From the NCBI RefSeq assembly GCF_043678055.1, contig NZ_JBHEQA010000002.1, forward strand, positions 558,001 through 622,000: a stretch of 64,000 nt of DNA, written 5' to 3'. The notes below the pieces were generated by a model. The model saw only the letters and a list, made by a program, of their open reading frames with translations, was not told the DNA's origin and did not search any database. Shown here one piece after another: positions 1-9,222 of this stretch (the first letter of the stretch is position 1; every line of letters starts with the position of its first letter). Position numbers and translations under genes: made by a program. This stretch comes from Spongiimicrobium salis. Its GTDB lineage: Bacteria; Bacteroidota; Bacteroidia; Flavobacteriales; Flavobacteriaceae.

Positions 1-165
1 TAGGTTCAGTATTTCCAATTCGGGAACAGGTACTTCCTCTTCTTCAGAAATGGGAGTATTGTCATCTGGCGTTGCAGAAGCATCGAAGTTGTCTTTAACA
101 CATGAAATGAGTACCATTGCACATATACAGGCGGTGAGGTACTTTAATGTAACTTGTTTTAGCAT
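1..165 (-). CDS. Lipoprotein, N-terminal part (cut by window edge)
   Basis: Only the first 55 codons lie in the window. The reading frame opens at the ATG whose complement ends at 165; the ATG five bases upstream runs into a stop after three codons. The N-terminus is basic, then hydrophobic, and reaches a lipobox (VLISC) at about residue 22. An acidic, Asp/Glu/Pro-rich linker follows, as is usual for a Bacteroidota lipoprotein sent to the outer membrane or cell surface. The functional part lies outside the window, so no role can be given. Confidence 0.75.
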   Translation of the reverse strand, partial: MLKQVTLKYLTACICAMVLISCVKDNFDASATPDDNTPISEEEEVPVPELEILNL

Positions 166-695
166 AGCATAAATAATTTATAGGCTCAAAGAAAATCTCT
201 TTACTCCTATTGTAGGTTTCTATTTATTTGGGTGACACCTTACTGTTGGTAAATGACATCAATGCATAGACGAATGCCATTTGAAAGTGTCGAAATCCCA
301 TATTGAACGAAAAAACTTACAAAATGTTATATTCATGCCTCGAATTCCGGTATGTTTACTAGGGGATCTTCTAGGGTACTGTCAACATTATTTAAAATTT
401 TATAGGTTTTAGAGAGGAAGTATTCTTTTGCTTTTAAGCAGTTAAGCTATTGTTTGTCAGTTATTTATAATTCCATAGAACATCGCATATTTTACAAATC
501 CCTTAAGTTAAGACCTCTTAAAACATTGCAATTTTATTTTTATCAAAACAATTCGATCTCTCTAAAGATTTAGGTGTATTTTCGATAAAAATGCGTATTG
601 GAAAAGGTTGAAGTGTTGGACTTATATAAATCTAAATATGATTTTAAAGCCACGAATGCTCCAATTCTTTTATCTTTAGCACTTAATATTTTACC
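166..695. other. Intergenic region between divergent genes
   Basis: A 530-base AT-rich stretch separates the divergent lipoprotein gene and the small secreted protein gene. I see no RNA gene, no long repeat and no convincing ORF; the 62-codon frame antisense at 570-758 overlaps the real gene at 696 and has no family look. It should hold the promoters of both flanking genes. Confidence 0.5.
671..678 (+). promoter_or_regulatory. Putative -7 element TATCTTTA
   Basis: TATCTTTA matches seven of eight positions of the Bacteroidetes -7 consensus TAnnTTTG and lies 17 bases before the ATG at 696. The same TATCTTTA occurs before the M90 peptidase gene at 42090. A T-rich stretch near 643-646 could be a weak -33 element. 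Confidence 0.4.
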
Positions 696-1259
696 ATGAA
701 ATCTATTTTTAGTCTCGTCTGTTTGTGTTTGTTTTTTACGGTTCAAAGCCAAAAGCAAGGAGAATCAAAGTTTCCGTTGGAAGGTCCTTCGGATTGGCGT
801 AAAGAAGTGCTTTCCCTTCCTTTAAGTTTTGCTCCTGAGTTGGCCTATGAGGGTACAGAGTATGTACTTTTTGCAAAAGGCTGGAGCGACCAAAATGCCA
901 CTGACTTTTGGACCTATACCTTTGCTTGGGTCTTGGACGAATCTCCGGAATTTACTGCCGATATATTAAATATAGATCTTAAACATTATTTTGATGGTTT
1001 AATGACGGCCGTTTCTGGCAGTGAAATAAACAGCACCAAGGCCCAATTAAAAGCTGTGAAAAATGAAGGCTTTTTTGAAGGTCAAGTAAAGGTTTTTGAT
1101 GCGTTTTTCCTGAAGGATACCAAGGAACTCAATGTACGTGTACAACCTGTGTATTGCCATAAAGCAAAGAAACACTTCGTTTATTTTAGGTTTTCCCCAA
1201 AAGCTTTTGATACTCCTTTATGGAATACCATGAAGATGATTAGGATTCCCTGTGAATAG
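696..1259 (+). CDS. Secreted protein of unknown function (187 aa)
   Basis: The product begins with a clear Sec signal peptide (MKSIFSLVCLCLFFTVQSQ, cleavage near residue 19), so it is exported to the periplasm or beyond. The mature part of about 168 residues is rich in Trp, Phe and Tyr, has no cysteine pair pattern and no membrane segment, and looks like a compact alpha/beta domain. I recognise no family. It converges on the LytTR regulator gene with only five bases between the stops. The start is supported by the signal peptide and a -7-like element at 671-678. Confidence 0.7.
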   Translation: MKSIFSLVCLCLFFTVQSQKQGESKFPLEGPSDWRKEVLSLPLSFAPELAYEGTEYVLFAKGWSDQNATDFWTYTFAWVLDESPEFTADILNIDLKHYFDGLMTAVSGSEINSTKAQLKAVKNEGFFEGQVKVFDAFFLKDTKELNVRVQPVYCHKAKKHFVYFRFSPKAFDTPLWNTMKMIRIPCE

Positions 1260-1264
1260 GATAC

Positions 1265-1942
1265 TTATGTTTTGATACGCATTAAAAATGCTTCTTTAAA
1301 TGTTTTTCCTATAGGAATGGCCACATCCCCTATAAATACTTGGTTACCATAGATTTTACTTATTTTTTTAATGTTGATCACATAGGAACGATGCACTTGT
1401 GCAAAAGGGAGGCCTTGTAATTTTTTGTTCCAATTTCTGAGGCTATCCAAAACGAGCACTTCTTTTTCAGAAGTGACCACATTCACATAGTCTACTTCTG
1501 CTTTTAGAAAAAGAATGTCCTTTGTATTGATGGTATAAATAGTTTTATCCGAGTACAAAAACAATTGTTCGCTTGTCTTTTGCTGTTGGGATAACCACAA
1601 ATGGTGTACCCGCATGACGGCTTTAAAAAAGCGTTCATAAGAAAAAGGTTTTACCAAATAATCAATGACTGCTTCTTCAAAAGCTTCAATGGCATAATGT
1701 GCGTAGGCACTACTTACTATGATAAAGGGGGCTTTACGTAAGGTTTTTAGGAAGTGTAGACCGTTTAATTCGGGGAGTTGAATATCCAAAAATAAAAGAT
1801 CTGCCCTTTCCAGTAATTCCGGGGGAATATCCAAGCCTGTTTCATAGGTACCCAAACAATCCATAAAAGGCGTTTTGGAAATATAGTTCTCCAAGACCTC
1901 TTGTGCAGATTTTTCATCTTCTAAAATTATACATTGCATCAT
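1265..1942 (-). CDS. LytTR-family response regulator (pair 1)
   Basis: This is a 225-residue DNA-binding response regulator. An N-terminal receiver domain (about 1-120) has the acidic pair E8/D9, the phosphoacceptor D53 in LFLDIQLPE and the conserved K of YLVKPF. A C-terminal LytTR DNA-binding domain (about 130-225) carries the usual VHRSYVINI element. It overlaps the kinase gene by four bases (ATGA), so the two are translationally coupled and form a signalling pair. It is the last gene of an operon that starts with an outer-membrane beta-barrel protein, so that operon may be a target. The signal is unknown. Confidence 0.93.
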   Translation of the reverse strand: MMQCIILEDEKSAQEVLENYISKTPFMDCLGTYETGLDIPPELLERADLLFLDIQLPELNGLHFLKTLRKAPFIIVSSAYAHYAIEAFEEAVIDYLVKPFSYERFFKAVMRVHHLWLSQQQKTSEQLFLYSDKTIYTINTKDILFLKAEVDYVNVVTSEKEVLVLDSLRNWNKKLQGLPFAQVHRSYVINIKKISKIYGNQVFIGDVAIPIGKTFKEAFLMRIKT

Positions 1943-2970
1943 AGTTCCATGGTCAATACTACTTCAAATTCATTTTCTTTCTTAACAATATCCAAGGTAT
2001 GCCGGCCTGGATATAGTAGTTCCAGTCTCTTTTTGGTGGTGTGAATCCCTACCCCACTGTCCGCCCAATGTACATCCATTTCTTGTTTTAAATTCGCATT
2101 GAATGCGTTTTTACAATGAAAAGAAAACGTTTTTTGCGCCAGTAGTATTGCAATAGAAATGGGGTGCTGTTCTCCTTTGAGCATACTACTGTACTTAAAT
2201 GCATTTTCTATAAACCCAATGCATAGTAGGGGTGCTATTTCTTGCTTTGGATCATCTAAAGTAACAGAAAAATGCACATCTACTTTATCGGAAAGACGTT
2301 CTTGTTGCAAATTGATATAATCCTTTAAATGCTTTATTTCCTGTGCTAGCGCTACGAATTCCTGCTGTCCTTCATGCAGTACATAGCGGAAACCATCAGA
2401 TAACTTTAATATCAGTTCTGGGGTTTTATCATCTTTTTTTAGCGCGTTTGCATAAATGGTGTTCAGTGTATTGAAGAGGAAATGAGGATTTATCTGGGCT
2501 TTTAAAGCCTGCATTTCGGCATATTTCTTTTCCTCGGCCAAAATATTGATTTCCAATTGCTTTTTGTACAGATTTTTCACGGAATATATGGTAAAAAATA
2601 CAATACCGAAACTAATGTAGGTTAATAAGTTTGCAATAAAATGCTTCCAAAAATGAGTGTTTCCTGTATGAAAAAACCGATCTGCATATTCATAGAGGCT
2701 AGCATTTAGAATCAATACGCTTAAGGCGATAATGATGTCCCTTTTTTTATCATATCTTGGAAAGAACCACAAATACAGGAAATAAGATATGGTCATTTTA
2801 AAGAACAAAGAAGTAAGTTCATGGGGAAAAGACATGGGATACCCCCCTAAGTTGTCCATATACTTTATATAGGGATAAAACAAGACCATGCTCCATAAGA
2901 AAATATGAAATATGGGCTCTAGTCTTATAAAGGTCCGATAATTATCTTTATGCTCCATTACCATAGGCAA
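1939..2970 (-). CDS. LytS/YehU-type sensor histidine kinase (pair 1)
   Basis: This is a 343-residue inner-membrane kinase. About four hydrophobic segments occupy residues 18-130, then a short coiled coil, then the His_kinase domain (PF06580 type) with the phosphoacceptor H163 in QINPHFLFNTLN. A HATPase region follows, with GFIENAFKYS and a G-box (GVGIHTTKKRL). It has no large extracytoplasmic sensor domain, so the signal is probably sensed in or at the membrane. It follows the lipoprotein gene by 10 bases and overlaps the LytTR gene by ATGA. Confidence 0.92.
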   Translation of the reverse strand: MPMVMEHKDNYRTFIRLEPIFHIFLWSMVLFYPYIKYMDNLGGYPMSFPHELTSLFFKMTISYFLYLWFFPRYDKKRDIIIALSVLILNASLYEYADRFFHTGNTHFWKHFIANLLTYISFGIVFFTIYSVKNLYKKQLEINILAEEKKYAEMQALKAQINPHFLFNTLNTIYANALKKDDKTPELILKLSDGFRYVLHEGQQEFVALAQEIKHLKDYINLQQERLSDKVDVHFSVTLDDPKQEIAPLLCIGFIENAFKYSSMLKGEQHPISIAILLAQKTFSFHCKNAFNANLKQEMDVHWADSGVGIHTTKKRLELLYPGRHTLDIVKKENEFEVVLTMEL

Positions 2971-2980
2971 GTTACAGTTT

Positions 2981-3688
2981 TCAAGGATATGATATCCTCA
3001 AATCTTTGAGTGCTATTTTGGCCAGGGTCAGCTTTTTTCCTGTGGTACCGCTAATTCTAAAAATTAGATGTCCTCCGGTCAAGGCATTATGATCGGTTTC
3101 CTCAAAAATAAGGTGATCATTAAGTTTAAACCACAACTTGGAACCTTGCTTTCCTATTTCCACATCATACCATTGCTGGGTTTCCATTATGTTTGAAGGA
3201 CTTCTATGGTAAAATCCCCTATGATAAGGAGATAAGTTTTTAAAGAAGAATGGCGTATTGCCATGCGACAAATTATTGAAAGTAAGATTATAATGTTCTT
3301 TTTGCGTACGCCAGGTCCAAAATTCCTGCCCTTTGGTACCTTCCGGAGGTAAGCTAAGCGCTTCGGTGGCCCCTGCATCGGATACATTAAAGAGTACAAT
3401 GTTTACGGACGAAGACGATAGCGCCTTTACTTTGTAGTTTAAAATAATATCAGCAGGATAGGGTTTTGGACTTATAAGAAAATAACCATCTGCTCCCGCT
3501 ATTTCTTCCATAATAAGTTGGTCTCCCTGAATGCTTGTTTTTCCTTTATCCAATGTGGGCCAGGAGCCCAACTCTTCCGGACTTATTTTTTCTCCTATGG
3601 CAGATGTTCCGCACCCGCAGTTTATAGCACAGAGTGTGATACATAAAAAGTTGATACTGGCAAGTTTTAAGATGTGATAAAGTTTCAT
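2981..3688 (-). CDS. Jelly-roll lipoprotein, possibly DUF1961/DUF1080-like
   Basis: The product is a 235-residue exported protein with a hydrophobic N-terminus ending in a cysteine cluster (INCGCG, residues 23-27) that can serve as a lipobox. The remaining 200 residues have the beta-strand pattern of a concanavalin-like jelly roll; WYDVEIGKQGSKLWFKLND and the Phe/His/Tyr-rich middle recall DUF1961/DUF1080 glycan-binding or hydrolase-like domains. I assign the fold only tentatively. It lies between the beta-barrel gene (15 bases upstream) and the kinase gene (10 bases downstream), so it may be a surface partner of the barrel or part of the sensing module. Confidence 0.7.
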   Translation of the reverse strand: MKLYHILKLASINFLCITLCAINCGCGTSAIGEKISPEELGSWPTLDKGKTSIQGDQLIMEEIAGADGYFLISPKPYPADIILNYKVKALSSSSVNIVLFNVSDAGATEALSLPPEGTKGQEFWTWRTQKEHYNLTFNNLSHGNTPFFFKNLSPYHRGFYHRSPSNIMETQQWYDVEIGKQGSKLWFKLNDHLIFEETDHNALTGGHLIFRISGTTGKKLTLAKIALKDLRISYP

Positions 3689-3703
3689 ATGTTTTAGGTT
3701 TTA

Positions 3704-6028
3704 TTAGTCCGTGGTGCCCGGATGATCATAGTTCCTGGCTTTTCTATTTCGTACCTTCCCTTTATTTTGAAAAAGCGCATAGTTGAGATTAAAGAGAACT
3801 CCAAAAGTCTGTGTTTGAAACCTCCAGATTTCTTCTTGTCGCACATCAGCTGTAATCAAAGTATTCTTGCGTAGATTGATATCCAAAACGTCTACAATTC
3901 TGAGGTTTGCTGTAAGCCTATTGTCAAAAAACCGAGCTCTTAATGCCAAGTCTATACGATTTCTAGGTGCTGTATAAATAAATTCACTTTGATTTTTTGG
4001 AGTATGCTGATAGCTGATATCCGCACTAAGGCCATTGCCTATTTTAAAGCTGTTCTTTAGATGTATTCGGGAGGAAAATAAGGTGTTCCAAGTAAGCTCG
4101 ACTGTTGTATTTACCTTGGTGTAATAATAGTTGGCAGACAGTTGAGTAGTCCAGAATGGAGAGACATTAAATCGCATATCGGTTTCCACACCATACGATT
4201 GCCTCGAACCAACATTCGTAAAGCTAATCGTACGTACTCCGGCTTCATCTATGGTCTGCAACCATTGTATGACATCTGTAATACTCCGATAGAACATTGC
4301 GGTGGACCATGTAAATTTTCTTCCTTTATAGAGATAATTGAATTCTAGATTATCGCTAAATTCTGGGGTTAAACCAGGATTTGGATCCCATTGAAAAAAC
4401 TGATTTCCTAATTGAAAAGGGTTGATATGATGAAAGTTCGGCCTTGAAAGCCTTTTGCTATATCCCAAGGTAAAACTAGTATTAGTGTTTGGGATATAGG
4501 AAATATGCCCGGAAGGAAAAAGATTGGAAAACTGCAACGTTATGTTTTCATTATTGGAAGTGTTAGTAGAATTGGACGTAAAATACTCATAACGTAATCC
4601 AGTTTCCCAAGAGAATTTATCGAGATTCGATTGTACAACGGCATATAAACCTAGGATATCCTCCTGATATTGAAAAGTATCTTCAAAAGAAATACTGGTT
4701 GCTGAATTGAATTCGGTATAGCTTTCCAGACTTCTTTGATTAAAAGAAGCTCCTGTCTCAAGACCCGTACTTTCAGAGAAAGGCAGGTTGTAGTCCAGCG
4801 CAAGGGCATGAAGGGTGTTCCTGTTATTTTGTTGTTCATTGAACAAGAACTCATTTTCTTCAAAATCCATTGCTGGTTGAATATTATTGTTTTTGGTAAG
4901 GTGATAATCAATTTCTAAAAATTGCTCTTGACCTTTCATTTTTAGGCGATAGTTGGTATTGAAGTTTGTTGTTTTATGAGTATGGGAAGAGTTTCTGGTA
5001 TAGGTAAAATCATCCCTTCCGGTGACATTGGTATAAAAAGTATTGTTTTGAAAGCTATGATAGTCGTTGGTATGATCGACTTCAAAGGACAATTCGTTAT
5101 TGGCGTTAAAGAAGAAATCAAATCCAGAAGATATGCGTTCTACAACTCCACTAAAATCGTGTGGCGTAAAAAAATCCCGCGTATTTCCATTGGTATAGCG
5201 TTGGCGGATGGTTTGCTTACTATTCATGTCCCGAAGTTCCCTTGAGGCACTCATACGTATGTTGAGAAGATTGAAGTTGTAATTGGTTTGTATGCCATAC
5301 CCATGACGTTTTGTACCCACAGAAGCATTAAGGATAAGGTTTAGACCTTCCGCCCTATTTCTTTTTAGAATCACATTAATGATACCGGAAAGTCCGTCTG
5401 CTTGATTTTTTGCTGAAGGAGCGGTGATGATTTCTACTTTTTCTACGGATGATGCCGGTATTTGATTTAATAATTCTGTTGCATTGAGGGCCGAAGGTTT
5501 CCCATTGATGAGCAAACGAACATTGCCACTACCACGAAGACTAATAGTTCCAATACCCAAATCGGTCTGAATTTCTGTAATTTGATCAAAAGCTTCCAAT
5601 ACCGTAGCTCCGGATTGTTGCAAATCCGAACCAAGATGAATTAACTTTCTATCGATTTTCAATTGTGTGGTGGTTCTTTCCGTTTGTACAATTACTTCAT
5701 CCAATTGATAATCTTCAACCTCCAAAGCGATATTGATATTTTCAATATCCCGAATATCCTTTATGTAAACCAGATAGGTTTTATATCCGATAAAACTGAT
5801 TTCAAAGTGGGTGAGTTTTTCTTGGGTTCGCAAGCTAAAAATACCTTCATCATTTGTGGAGGCACCATCAACTAAGGTATTATGGAAATATCCCGCTACA
5901 GTTGCGGTAACAATAGCCTCCGAACTCACCTTATCCATAACTACGCCCTTATAGGTGATTTTTTCTTGGGCGAAACCAAAAAAGGTATTTCCTAATATAA
6001 CGGTAATGAGAAGTAAAAAACGAAACAT
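3704..6028 (-). CDS. Outer-membrane beta-barrel protein with CarboxypepD_reg and plug domains
   Basis: This 774-residue protein has a signal peptide (cleavage after FGFA, about residue 20), a carboxypeptidase-D-like regulatory beta-sandwich (about 22-110), a TonB-receptor-like plug (about 115-225, with LRGSGNVRLLINGKPSA and SGIINVILKRN) and a long C-terminal beta-barrel of the OMP_b-brl_3 type. No obvious TonB box is visible. Such proteins act in outer-membrane uptake or export of oligosaccharides, peptides or metal chelates; the substrate cannot be read here. It heads a four-gene operon with a lipoprotein, a kinase and a LytTR regulator. Confidence 0.88.
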   Translation of the reverse strand: MFRFLLLITVILGNTFFGFAQEKITYKGVVMDKVSSEAIVTATVAGYFHNTLVDGASTNDEGIFSLRTQEKLTHFEISFIGYKTYLVYIKDIRDIENINIALEVEDYQLDEVIVQTERTTTQLKIDRKLIHLGSDLQQSGATVLEAFDQITEIQTDLGIGTISLRGSGNVRLLINGKPSALNATELLNQIPASSVEKVEIITAPSAKNQADGLSGIINVILKRNRAEGLNLILNASVGTKRHGYGIQTNYNFNLLNIRMSASRELRDMNSKQTIRQRYTNGNTRDFFTPHDFSGVVERISSGFDFFFNANNELSFEVDHTNDYHSFQNNTFYTNVTGRDDFTYTRNSSHTHKTTNFNTNYRLKMKGQEQFLEIDYHLTKNNNIQPAMDFEENEFLFNEQQNNRNTLHALALDYNLPFSESTGLETGASFNQRSLESYTEFNSATSISFEDTFQYQEDILGLYAVVQSNLDKFSWETGLRYEYFTSNSTNTSNNENITLQFSNLFPSGHISYIPNTNTSFTLGYSKRLSRPNFHHINPFQLGNQFFQWDPNPGLTPEFSDNLEFNYLYKGRKFTWSTAMFYRSITDVIQWLQTIDEAGVRTISFTNVGSRQSYGVETDMRFNVSPFWTTQLSANYYYTKVNTTVELTWNTLFSSRIHLKNSFKIGNGLSADISYQHTPKNQSEFIYTAPRNRIDLALRARFFDNRLTANLRIVDVLDINLRKNTLITADVRQEEIWRFQTQTFGVLFNLNYALFQNKGKVRNRKARNYDHPGTTD

Positions 6029-6174
6029 AGTTGAGCGTTGAGGCTCAAATGTGCCATTCTTTTTAGAGTTGGAAAATTTTTATCTGTCAACCTCTATTGC
6101 TGCTCTGTCAACGAAACATTTCTTGAGGTGTTGCCCTGTTTGAAGGCCCCAAGCCTATTGCTATTCCATTTGAT

Positions 6175-7068
6175 TTACAAGTAGTGCTGCAGGTGTTTTT
6201 TAAAGTAGGTGGCACTATCTGTAATACTCTGTATGGAATTTTTGGCGAAATTGCCCCCTTGTTCCAAATAGTAGAATTCCAGACCGGCACGCTCCGCTTC
6301 GGGGAGAATCGTTGTATAATCAATAGAACCATTCCCCAATTCCGTATAATCACGGCTTAGCTTATGCATATCCTTGATGTGCCACATGACATAGCGTCCT
6401 GGCTGCTTGGCAATCAATTCAGCCGGACTCAAGGGTGAGGAGTGCATTACCCAATACAAATCCATTTGCAACTTGACCAAGGATGGATCGGTATCCCGTA
6501 AAATAATATCATAGCCGGTCGCCCCTCCATGATCCGTGAATTCAAAATCATGATTGTGATATGCAAAACCTAAACCAGCCTTAGTTACCTGTTCCCCAAT
6601 ATGATTTAAGCGTTCGCTCAATACCTTAAACTTTTCTAAGCTACGATATTCAGGTGCCAACCAGGGCCATGTAATATAACTTTTATCCAAGGCTTTCGCT
6701 CCAACGATACATTGATCCACAAAACGCCTCAATTCATCCATAGGGCGTTCTAAAAAAGGGGAAAAACCATAATGTCCACTACTTGCGGTAAGTTGTAGGT
6801 CTTCCAAAATATTTTTGAATTCAGCGGCCTTGTACCCGTAATAGGTGCCTTGATCTACATCATATCCATAGGTTTCCAAGTCTTGATACCCAAGTGCGGC
6901 GGCAATCTTTAAACTTCCGAGAGGATCTTTTTCCATAGCATCACGAATGGTAAAAAGTTGAAGCCCCATTTTATATTTGGGGGTATTTTTGTTGGAAGTA
7001 CAGGATAAGGGAATCATAAGGGCGGAAAGGGCTAAACTGGATTGTTGTACAAAGCTTCTTCGTTTCAT
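6175..7068 (-). CDS. Exported sugar phosphate isomerase/epimerase-like TIM-barrel protein
   Basis: The product is 297 residues of the xylose-isomerase-like TIM-barrel superfamily. The N-terminus has a twin-arginine-like motif (RRSFVQQS) followed by a hydrophobic stretch and a lipobox (PLSC, residue 23), suggesting Tat export and a lipid anchor. Metal-binding positions expected of the fold are visible in AYHNHDFEF, QMDLYWV and the C-terminal MWHIKDMH and YLEQGG segments. In Bacteroidota such proteins often sit in sugar or polyol loci; substrate unknown. It stands alone, downstream of the second kinase/LytTR pair on the same strand. Confidence 0.87.
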   Translation of the reverse strand: MKRRSFVQQSSLALSALMIPLSCTSNKNTPKYKMGLQLFTIRDAMEKDPLGSLKIAAALGYQDLETYGYDVDQGTYYGYKAAEFKNILEDLQLTASSGHYGFSPFLERPMDELRRFVDQCIVGAKALDKSYITWPWLAPEYRSLEKFKVLSERLNHIGEQVTKAGLGFAYHNHDFEFTDHGGATGYDIILRDTDPSLVKLQMDLYWVMHSSPLSPAELIAKQPGRYVMWHIKDMHKLSRDYTELGNGSIDYTTILPEAERAGLEFYYLEQGGNFAKNSIQSITDSATYFKKHLQHYL

Positions 7069-7088
7069 AAATAGATATTCTACTTTTT

Positions 7089-7096
7089 CAAATATA
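7089..7096 (-). promoter_or_regulatory. Putative -7 element TATATTTG for the TIM-barrel gene
   Basis: The minus strand reads TATATTTG, a full match to the Bacteroidetes -7 consensus, 20 bases before the ATG of the TIM-barrel gene. No clear TTTG is seen at the -33 spacing. Confidence 0.4.
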
Positions 7097-7116
7097 AGCC
7101 CTATTCCCCTAACCTA

Positions 7117-7845
7117 CTATTTTTTTGTATTCCATAGGTTATCCCCCAAAATCTTTGGAAGCACCTCTTTTTTATAATTGCGGCTCAAAGGAATCTTAAA
7201 AGAAGGCAAAATGATTTCATGATTGGCTACCCCTTCAATTTTATCCAAAGCCACAATATACGATTTATGGACACGGATGAAAGCATTGGAATCCAATTTG
7301 CTAGCAACATTCTTAAGAAACAGCAAACTCACATATTTTCGGGAAGAAGTTTGTATAATGACATAATTCTGCATGGCTTGTACAAAGAGAATTTCATCAT
7401 GGTAAATCTTTTCATAAGTGCCATCACATTTTATGAAAAAACAAGTCCGTTCCTCTTCGTTTATAGGAGCACTATATTGTTTTTGCAATAAACTATGCTG
7501 TTGTTTGGCCTTGGTCGCCGCAGCAAAAAAACGATTAAAGGCAATAGGCTTGAGGAGATAATCCAGTACGTTTAGATCAAAACCTTCGATAGCATAATTT
7601 GGAAAAGCCGTAGTGAGTATGGTCATTGGTGGTTTTGGATTTGACTTTAGGTATTCAAGTCCATTCATCAAAGGCATTTGTACGTCCAAAAACAATACAT
7701 CTACCGGATACTTTTCTAGCAGTATAGGGACGTCCAATGCCGAAATACCAGTACCCACGCATTGCATAAAATCTACCTGTTCCACATAATTAGTGATACA
7801 TTCCCGTGCCAAAGGCTCGTCATCGATAACAATACAATTGATCAT
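7117..7845 (-). CDS. LytTR-family response regulator (pair 2)
   Basis: This 242-residue response regulator has a receiver domain (D8/D9, phosphoacceptor D54 in LFLDVQMP, K of YLLKPI) and a C-terminal LytTR domain with the IRVHKSYIVAL element. It overlaps the upstream kinase gene by ATGA, which marks the pair as co-translated. A beta-barrel protein gene is divergently transcribed from the same region, making that barrel the nearest candidate target. The extra C-terminal tail is lysine- and asparagine-rich. Confidence 0.93.
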   Translation of the reverse strand: MINCIVIDDEPLARECITNYVEQVDFMQCVGTGISALDVPILLEKYPVDVLFLDVQMPLMNGLEYLKSNPKPPMTILTTAFPNYAIEGFDLNVLDYLLKPIAFNRFFAAATKAKQQHSLLQKQYSAPINEEERTCFFIKCDGTYEKIYHDEILFVQAMQNYVIIQTSSRKYVSLLFLKNVASKLDSNAFIRVHKSYIVALDKIEGVANHEIILPSFKIPLSRNYKKEVLPKILGDNLWNTKK

Positions 7846-8981
7846 CCGCTCACTTTTTTTAAGGATATCCCTTGCTCGGCCTTTGACAATACCAATTGCA
7901 ACGAAACATTGTGATGGTCCTTGCCTTTAACTACTACAAGGGTATGGTCTTCTGGGTAAATAATGTCCAAACGACGTCTTACATTTTTAAGGCCTAATCC
8001 GCCATAAGTAATCTCTTCTGGCAGTGCATGCATCATCTCAAAATTGGCACTATTGCTAATTTCGAACATTAAGGATTCTTCTTTCAATACAACCTTTAAT
8101 GTAATCCACTTTTTTAATTGTTGGTCCTCAGATACATGTTTAAATGCATTTTCAATAAAGGGAATCAATATAAATGGCGCAATGGTAAATTCCTGAGGAA
8201 TCTCTTTAGGGAGGTTGACCTCAAGGTCAAAATTTTGATTCTGGCGCAAGCGCTCTAATTGAATGAAGTTTTGAATATAATTCAATTCATTTTCCAAGGG
8301 GATTTTAGCACTATTGCATTCGTATAATTGATAACGGAGGAGATTGGAAAATTGGACTAAGGAATTGGATGCCATCTTAGGATCTTTATTGATCAACACA
8401 AAAATGCTATTGATGGTATTGAACAGAAAATGTGGATTGAATTGAGATTTAAGGAATTTTAGTTCGGTCTCTAGTTTCTCTTTTTCCAATTTCTGTTGTC
8501 TTTTTTGGTCTTCCATCCACATTTTGGTCAATTTAATACTCATACCCAAAGTCATTGCACCAACACATGAAGTCAGGGCATTGTGTTTAAAAATGGTCAA
8601 AGGAGTTTCTGGAGAAACATTATATAAGCTGTATACGGATTCGTCTGCAATCCAAGCCGCCACAAAGTAGTTGGTTGTAATGGCTGTTGCCATTAGAAAG
8701 ATGGTGATTGTCATAAAGAGAAAAAACAGAAAGTACCTGCCCGGTTGTAGAAATTTAGGAATGATGAAGTAAAGACAAAAATAGACTCCCAATGCCTGAT
8801 ACACTACATAACCAAGATATTTTACAATACCGTGAGGAGAGGCAATACCCTCAAAAACCTCCGTGACACTGCCCGTAAAAACGGTCCACCATATAAAATG
8901 GTATGCGGCCCAGAAAAGAATATGATGTACCTTAAAACGCTCTAGTACCTTTACGATATGACTTAATGTATTCGCGTTCAT
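7842..8981 (-). CDS. LytS/YehU-type sensor histidine kinase (pair 2)
   Basis: This 379-residue membrane kinase has four hydrophobic segments between about 20 and 160, a lysine/glutamate-rich coiled coil, the phosphoacceptor His in SQFNPHFLFNTINS, and a HATPase domain with PFIENAFKHV and GGLGLKNVRRRL. It lacks a PAS or other periplasmic sensor domain. Its start codon lies 241 bases from the divergent beta-barrel gene at 9223. The ATGA overlap with the LytTR gene indicates a dedicated partner. Confidence 0.92.
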   Translation of the reverse strand: MNANTLSHIVKVLERFKVHHILFWAAYHFIWWTVFTGSVTEVFEGIASPHGIVKYLGYVVYQALGVYFCLYFIIPKFLQPGRYFLFFLFMTITIFLMATAITTNYFVAAWIADESVYSLYNVSPETPLTIFKHNALTSCVGAMTLGMSIKLTKMWMEDQKRQQKLEKEKLETELKFLKSQFNPHFLFNTINSIFVLINKDPKMASNSLVQFSNLLRYQLYECNSAKIPLENELNYIQNFIQLERLRQNQNFDLEVNLPKEIPQEFTIAPFILIPFIENAFKHVSEDQQLKKWITLKVVLKEESLMFEISNSANFEMMHALPEEITYGGLGLKNVRRRLDIIYPEDHTLVVVKGKDHHNVSLQLVLSKAEQGISLKKVSG

Positions 8982-9222
8982 CGATTTAAATTAAGGATAG
9001 TCCTGAACAAGATACAATGACGATTCTTGTTTGTCAAGGGGAGACTCAAATAACTTGCTATCAGGTGCATATTTATTGATGAACGGCATTTCTGAAATAA
9101 ATAGGGATCGAATTTTAAAAATAAAGGAGGGATTCATCCACTCGTAAAGAAGAACGCCCCTGTAATCATTCTCTTTTTCTTTCTTCCATTCAATTCCCCT
9201 ATTTGCTTCGAAAATCAAACCG

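Noticed and set aside
570..758. A 62-codon minus-strand frame overlapping the start of the small secreted protein gene
   Set aside because: It overlaps the signal-peptide region of a better supported gene and shows no family or membrane pattern.
3704..6028. Calling the barrel proteins SusC-type receptors of a polysaccharide utilisation locus
   Set aside because: No SusD gene is adjacent, the length is well below the usual SusC size of about 1000 residues, and no glycoside hydrolase cluster is present.
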